A stretch of 64,000 nucleotides of DNA from Takifugu bimaculatus (Eukaryota; Chordata; Actinopteri; Tetraodontiformes; Tetraodontidae), in assembly GCA_004026145.2 (NCBI GenBank), contig CP034975.1, positions 21,642,213 to 21,706,212 of the forward strand, given 5' to 3'. Shown piece by piece: positions 60,001-64,000 of the stretch (its first letter is position 1; each line of letters begins with the position of its first letter). Below the pieces are notes generated by a model. It had not been told where the DNA came from. It was given only the letters and a program-made list of their open reading frames with translations, and searched no databases. Position numbers and translations under genes: made by a program.

Positions 60001-62448
60001 ATGGAAGTAGTTTGGACCAGGTTTATGTCTGTTCTGGCTATTTGGCTGGTCACAGGTGGGTGTATTATTTTTGCATTTTGTTAGATTTTCAATACTGGTA
60101 ATTTGTAACTGCACTCATTGGGTGAGTAATGGACTCTAGACTTCAAGACCATATCTGGTGGATACAGCCTTAATTAGCCTGTTTATTTTTGAACAGAACA
60201 TTAAAGGACTTGTACTGGGAAACATTGGGCACTGCCAAAGTATTTCTTAAAGCTTATAATACAAAACTGTCTAGAAAGCTCTTTGGCTACCTAGATGAAG
60301 ATAACTTGGCAAATTATATTAAGGTGACGGTAAAAATTGTAATTGAATTGGACTAATATAATTGACACACAAATTGCCACTACAGCCATATGACTGGAGA
60401 GATTTCCTCTGGAAAAAAATGCAAACTCCTCATAATTCAAAAATCTGAATGGAGAGGACAACCTACATGCTGAAGAGGCTGTAGAAACTGTGGCAGCTCA
60501 TAAGAACATTCTGGAGTTGTCCTATAAGTAGCTTCAATGAAGTCTTTGAGTAGGAGTTTAATTTCTTTTGTTTATCATCCTACCTGGGTAATATGTACAT
60601 AGACTTGTGAAAGAAGACTGCTGTCAAAAAAAATCTTCATGCCAGCAAGCAAAAAAGTCCTAACAAGATTGCTTAACACAATGCCTCCTGTGATTAATCA
60701 GTGGGATGGCAAGATGAAAGGCATGTAAACTATAGAACTAACCCTTAGTCTCAAATTTCAAAGTTGTTTCCCTCTAGGAAAATGTAACTATATTGCAAGA
60801 GGTGATAAGATGCCTGAAATTTTTAAACATTTTGGTTAGAAAAATACCTTATGCATTTTATGGTGGTGACTTCTTTTGACCCCATGTTTGTTTCTGTGAA
60901 AGTATCATGACAAAATGTGCACAATTGCATATGTCTATTAAATATACTGACGCTGTCCATGTTTTTGTCCCAACGTCTAAAAAAAAAAAATAAAAACTTG
61001 GCAGCTGCTTTTGGGGACATGTTGGCACACTTCAGACAATTTAGGAAAAGTTGTTTATGCTTTCAGAGCCATATTGCAAAAGAAACTAACAGCCATTTTT
61101 AATGTGCAGGTTCACCATCAGTAGTTGGGGTAAATGGAGAGGTGTTGCAGAAAAAAGAAGGTAAATGATTGCACCCAAATTAAAATGTGTAGTATAATTG
61201 TTCCATGAAATTAAAGTTAATTTTGCTTGGGCTTTAGACTCATCTCCCAAAGACCTTGGTTTAGGGAAGGTCCTTGAACTTCTCCAGTTAATGGAGTCCA
61301 AGTTGGAGAGAAATGCAAAAGAAGGTTTGATTCTATTCTGAATGTGACTATTTAATATATTTGGCATTAACTGCCAATCACAACTATGCTCTATTGCAAC
61401 TGAAACTCAACTGTTGCACTGAAAGTGTTTGCAGGTTGAAGCTCAAGTCTAATTTTCATGCGATGAAAGGTCAGACTTAAAAATGTGAAAGGAGTCCACT
61501 ATTTCTTTCAGTACAAGTGGAAACCATTGAAGTGGAAACACGGGCTTCAATCTTAAAACAACGTGTTGGAAAACTGGCAAACTCATTTGAAGACCACAAA
61601 TGTAACGCGACCTACGGCGGCGGGCCGCAGGCTGACGCGACCAACGCGACCCACGGCGGCGGGCCGCAGGCTGACGCGACCAACGCGACCCACGGCGGCG
61701 GGCCGCAGGCTGACGCGACCAACGCGACCCACGGCGGCGGGCCGCAGGCTGACGCGACCAACGCGACCCACGCGGCGGGCCGCAGGCTGACGCGACCAAC
61801 GGACCCACGCGGCGGGCCGCAGGCTGAACGCGACCAACGCGCCCCACGGGCGGCAGGCCGCAGGCTGACCGCGTCGAACGCGACCCCACGGCGGCGGGCC
61901 GCAGGGCTTGACGCGTCGAACCGCGACCACACGGGCGGCGGGCCCGCAGGCTGACGCGTACGAACGCGACCCACGGCGGCGGGGCGCAGGCTGACGGCGT
62001 ACGAACGCGACCCACGGCGGCGGGCCGCAGGATGACCGCGTACGAACGCGACCCACGGCGGCGGGCCGCCAGGCTTGACGCGACGAACGCGACCCAACGG
62101 CCGGCGGGCCGCACGGCTGACGCGGACGAACGCGGACCCCACGGCGGCGGGCCGCAGGCTGACGCGACGAACGCGACCCACGGCGGCGGGCCGCAGGCTG
62201 ACGCGACGAACGCGACCCACGGCGGCGGGCCGCAGGCTGACGCGACGAACGCGACCCACGGCGGCGGGCCGCAGGCTGACGCGACGAACGCGACCCACGG
62301 CGGCGGGCCGCAGGCTGACGCGACGAACGCGACCCACGGCGGCGGGCCGCAGGCTGACGCGACGAACGCGACCCACGGCGGCGGGCCGCAGGCTGTTAAT
62401 CGGGACCGGCGTGCGGCGAGACAGCAAACTTGGACTGTTGTGTACTAA
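60001..62448 (+). pseudogene. Second copy of the sequon-repeat glycoprotein gene, frame-broken in the array
   Basis: The start codon at 60001, the signal peptide exon, the two short helical exons (near 61111-61161 and 61239-61325) and the start of the last exon (about 61512) match copy 1. The first four to five repeat units are intact. From about 61771 onward one-base insertions and deletions move the frame, so the literal reading ends early at 61954. From about 62140 the units are clean again and run in phase with the copy 1 tail to the stop at 62446-62448. The broken part looks like unresolved sequencing consensus rather than normal decay, because the unique flanks are undamaged. The gene itself may be intact in the animal. 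Confidence 0.75.
61604..62394 (+). repeat. 39-bp minisatellite, copy 2, about 20 units with many indels
   Basis: 791 bp, i.e. 59 bp longer than copy 1: one more unit plus a net 20 inserted bases. Indels cluster at 61770-62135 and are mostly single-base duplications in G/C runs. Three units near 61951, 61991 and 62031 read GCGTACGAAC, which looks like a blend of the GCGTCGAAC and GCGACGAAC unit types of copy 1. Confidence 0.9.
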
Positions 62449-62874
62449 ACATCGTGGGACTTAACATGTACTTCTGGAAAGTTTACCTTTTTTTTGTTGT
62501 TCTCCCCCCCCCCCATGGGTATTAAAGCAACATGGTGCCAACAGATTGGTGTTATCGACCTGACATGTTTCAAATTATTGGACTTCAGGCATTGGCAAAT
62601 GTCAACTTGAATACTCAAATTTCAGCTCAAGCTTTTGAATCTTGCTTGGCCTACTGTTACACTAAATCTGTCAATAGTGGTACATGCAACATGTCATGTT
62701 AAACTTTCTAAACCATGTCTTATGGTACACTTTGGCCAGAACCCAGCATGTAGAAATCAGTTAAATGTTGTAAACAAAAGTATAAAGGACATTTAGTTCA
62801 TTACAATAAAATACAGCAGATATCCATCAATGCACCACAAACTGTTTCATTCACCTGTAGGTGCTATGCTTGCT

Positions 62875-64000
62875 TCACTTATGCACAACTTGGAGCATTT
62901 CCTGCACAGTTAATATTTTTTCTCTGGGTTTTCCAATGGCTTCACCCTTACTTGTCTCCACACTGTCAATCTTCTCCCAGTCTGAGAAAAGCACTGGTTT
63001 CACTCCTGTAGACACAAAACAAGTTATTTCCACATACAATATGTCTGTAAATTCTCAGTCATCCAGGTCATTGTATCCAAGGTAGTTTTCTCTGTCAACT
63101 GGACTGGGTTTCTTCTCGAAGACGTTTCGCCTTCTATCCAGAAGGCGTCTTCAGTTCTGAAATCGCTGGGGGGGGAGAGAGCTTGAAAATATATAGCCCC
63201 TATGGACCATTAGCATGCTAATGATCTGGGTGGTCACCTGAGGGTCGTTGGTCGGGTCGTTCACCTAGTTTCTGTTGAGGTGTCTCCCCTTTGTCTGCTG
63301 GATCACATGGTGATGAGTCACTGGGTCTCCTGGAATGGTGTGAATGTTTGTTTTGCTGTTGGAAGGAGTGGAGGACTGCATTGTATGTGGGTGACAGGAA
63401 GTGCCTCAGGCCACCACCTGTTTAAGGATGGTTTTTCCAATTTAACATGGATAGCTTCCTTGACCCCCCCCCCCCCCCCCTCTCCCCAGCAATTTCAGAA
63501 CTGAAGAAGCCTTCTGGATAGAAGGCGAAATGTCTTCAAGAGAAGAAACCCAGTCCAGTTGACAGAGAAAACTACCTTTGAATCCACATACAATAGTTTG
63601 GAGCCACAATCAAACCCTTGAAATTCCATAGGAATACCTGCTGCTTGCTATTTTAACATGCAGAGCATAAGGTTCCAGTGCAGATTCTGGAAAAATGTGA
63701 TGTAGTGAAACGGAATGAGTACCTCTCTTTTCTAGAAGACCAGTGATGCTGTGAAAACCAGCTTTGGAAGCAGACAGATCCACTGTTCCTGAGGCCATGT
63801 CATCCAACAGTGATTTTGCTGTATCAAAACTATTGTTCATGGTGGTGGCTATGACACCAGTGGGACCAGTTTTCAGCCATCCACTACAGTATAAACCCGA
63901 AATGAAACATGGCCTCACTGCATTTGTTTCTGCTTAACTTGCTTTTTGTATATTTTCTGAATACCTGCCACTTGCTGCACGCGGCCATTGATGTTGGGGA
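62875..64000 (-). CDS. fdxr: fdxr 3' exons, copy 2 (continues beyond the window)
   Basis: Exons at 63005-62875 and about 63917-63723, plus the start of the next exon from about 63965, are the same as in copy 1. As the window ends at 64000, the upstream exons may continue to the right. This is the copy that could be attached to the 5' exons and so be the working gene. It contains the same foldback repeat (about 63078-63580). Confidence 0.9.
63078..63580. mobile_element. Foldback repeat, copy 2
   Basis: Same inverted-arm element as at 54735-55236. It differs only by one C in the central poly-C run (17 against 16). Confidence 0.7.

Larger units (their letters stand above)
57981..64000. repeat. 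8.28-kb tandem segment, second copy (cut by window end)
   Basis: Begins at the junction ATGG/TGGAGTCAAACAC. Unique DNA before it does not match the sequence before 49697, apart from a 3-4 base overlap (TGG/A). Offset to copy 1 is 8,284 bp up to about 60,970, 8,283 until the minisatellite, then 8,342-8,344 because the repeat array is 59 bp longer. Apart from homopolymer runs and the array I saw no substitutions. Confidence 0.95.

Overview
The window is nuclear DNA from a ray-finned fish, most likely a percomorph-type teleost. The genes are intron-rich with short GT-AG introns in an AT-rich background. There are many dinucleotide and tetranucleotide microsatellites, several Tc1-like transposons and a fish L2/CR1-type LINE. 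The gene order h3-3b, unk, unc13d, wbp2, trim65, mrpl38 matches the mammalian block around human 17q25. All gene models were assembled by eye from reading frames and splice sites.

Layout: (1) 0.8-3.6 kb, minus: a B30.2 (PRY-SPRY) protein with an unfamiliar helical N-terminus. (2) 5.6-10.9 kb, plus: a 443-residue protein with a RUN-like region, a PDZ-like region and a PTB-like region, with a decayed Tc1-like transposon in one intron. (3) 11.5-12.1 kb, minus: histone H3.3. Its promoter lies back to back with (4) unk, 13.3-19.1 kb, plus, a CCCH/RING RNA-binding protein. (5) 22.0-32.0 kb, minus: unc13d (Munc13-4), with a Tc1-like element close to one exon. (6) 35.3-42.3 kb, plus: wbp2, with an antisense LINE in its fourth intron. 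(7) 44.7-47.5 kb, minus: trim65, head to head with (8) mrpl38, 48.3-50.9 kb, plus.

The most unusual part is the last 14 kb. Next to mrpl38 is a four-exon gene (51.7-54.1 kb) for a secreted protein. Its last exon is a 79% GC, 39-bp minisatellite coding for nineteen 13-residue units of the type NATHGGGPQADAT. Every unit carries an N-glycosylation sequon (NAT). This is the design of the fish egg cortical-alveolus glycoproteins called hyosophorins, and I propose it as a hyosophorin-like gene. It is followed on the minus strand by the 3' exons of fdxr.

From 57,981 the sequence starts again at a point inside mrpl38 (49,697) and repeats mrpl38 3' exons, the glycoprotein gene and fdxr 3' exons to the window end, with an offset of 8,284 bp. 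Outside the minisatellite the two copies differ, as far as I could compare, only in homopolymer or A-rich runs. Inside it the second copy is full of one-base indels and blended units. Either this is a very recent tandem duplication or, more likely in my view, a false (haplotype) duplication with poor consensus in the repeat. This decides whether mrpl38 and fdxr are intact in this animal.
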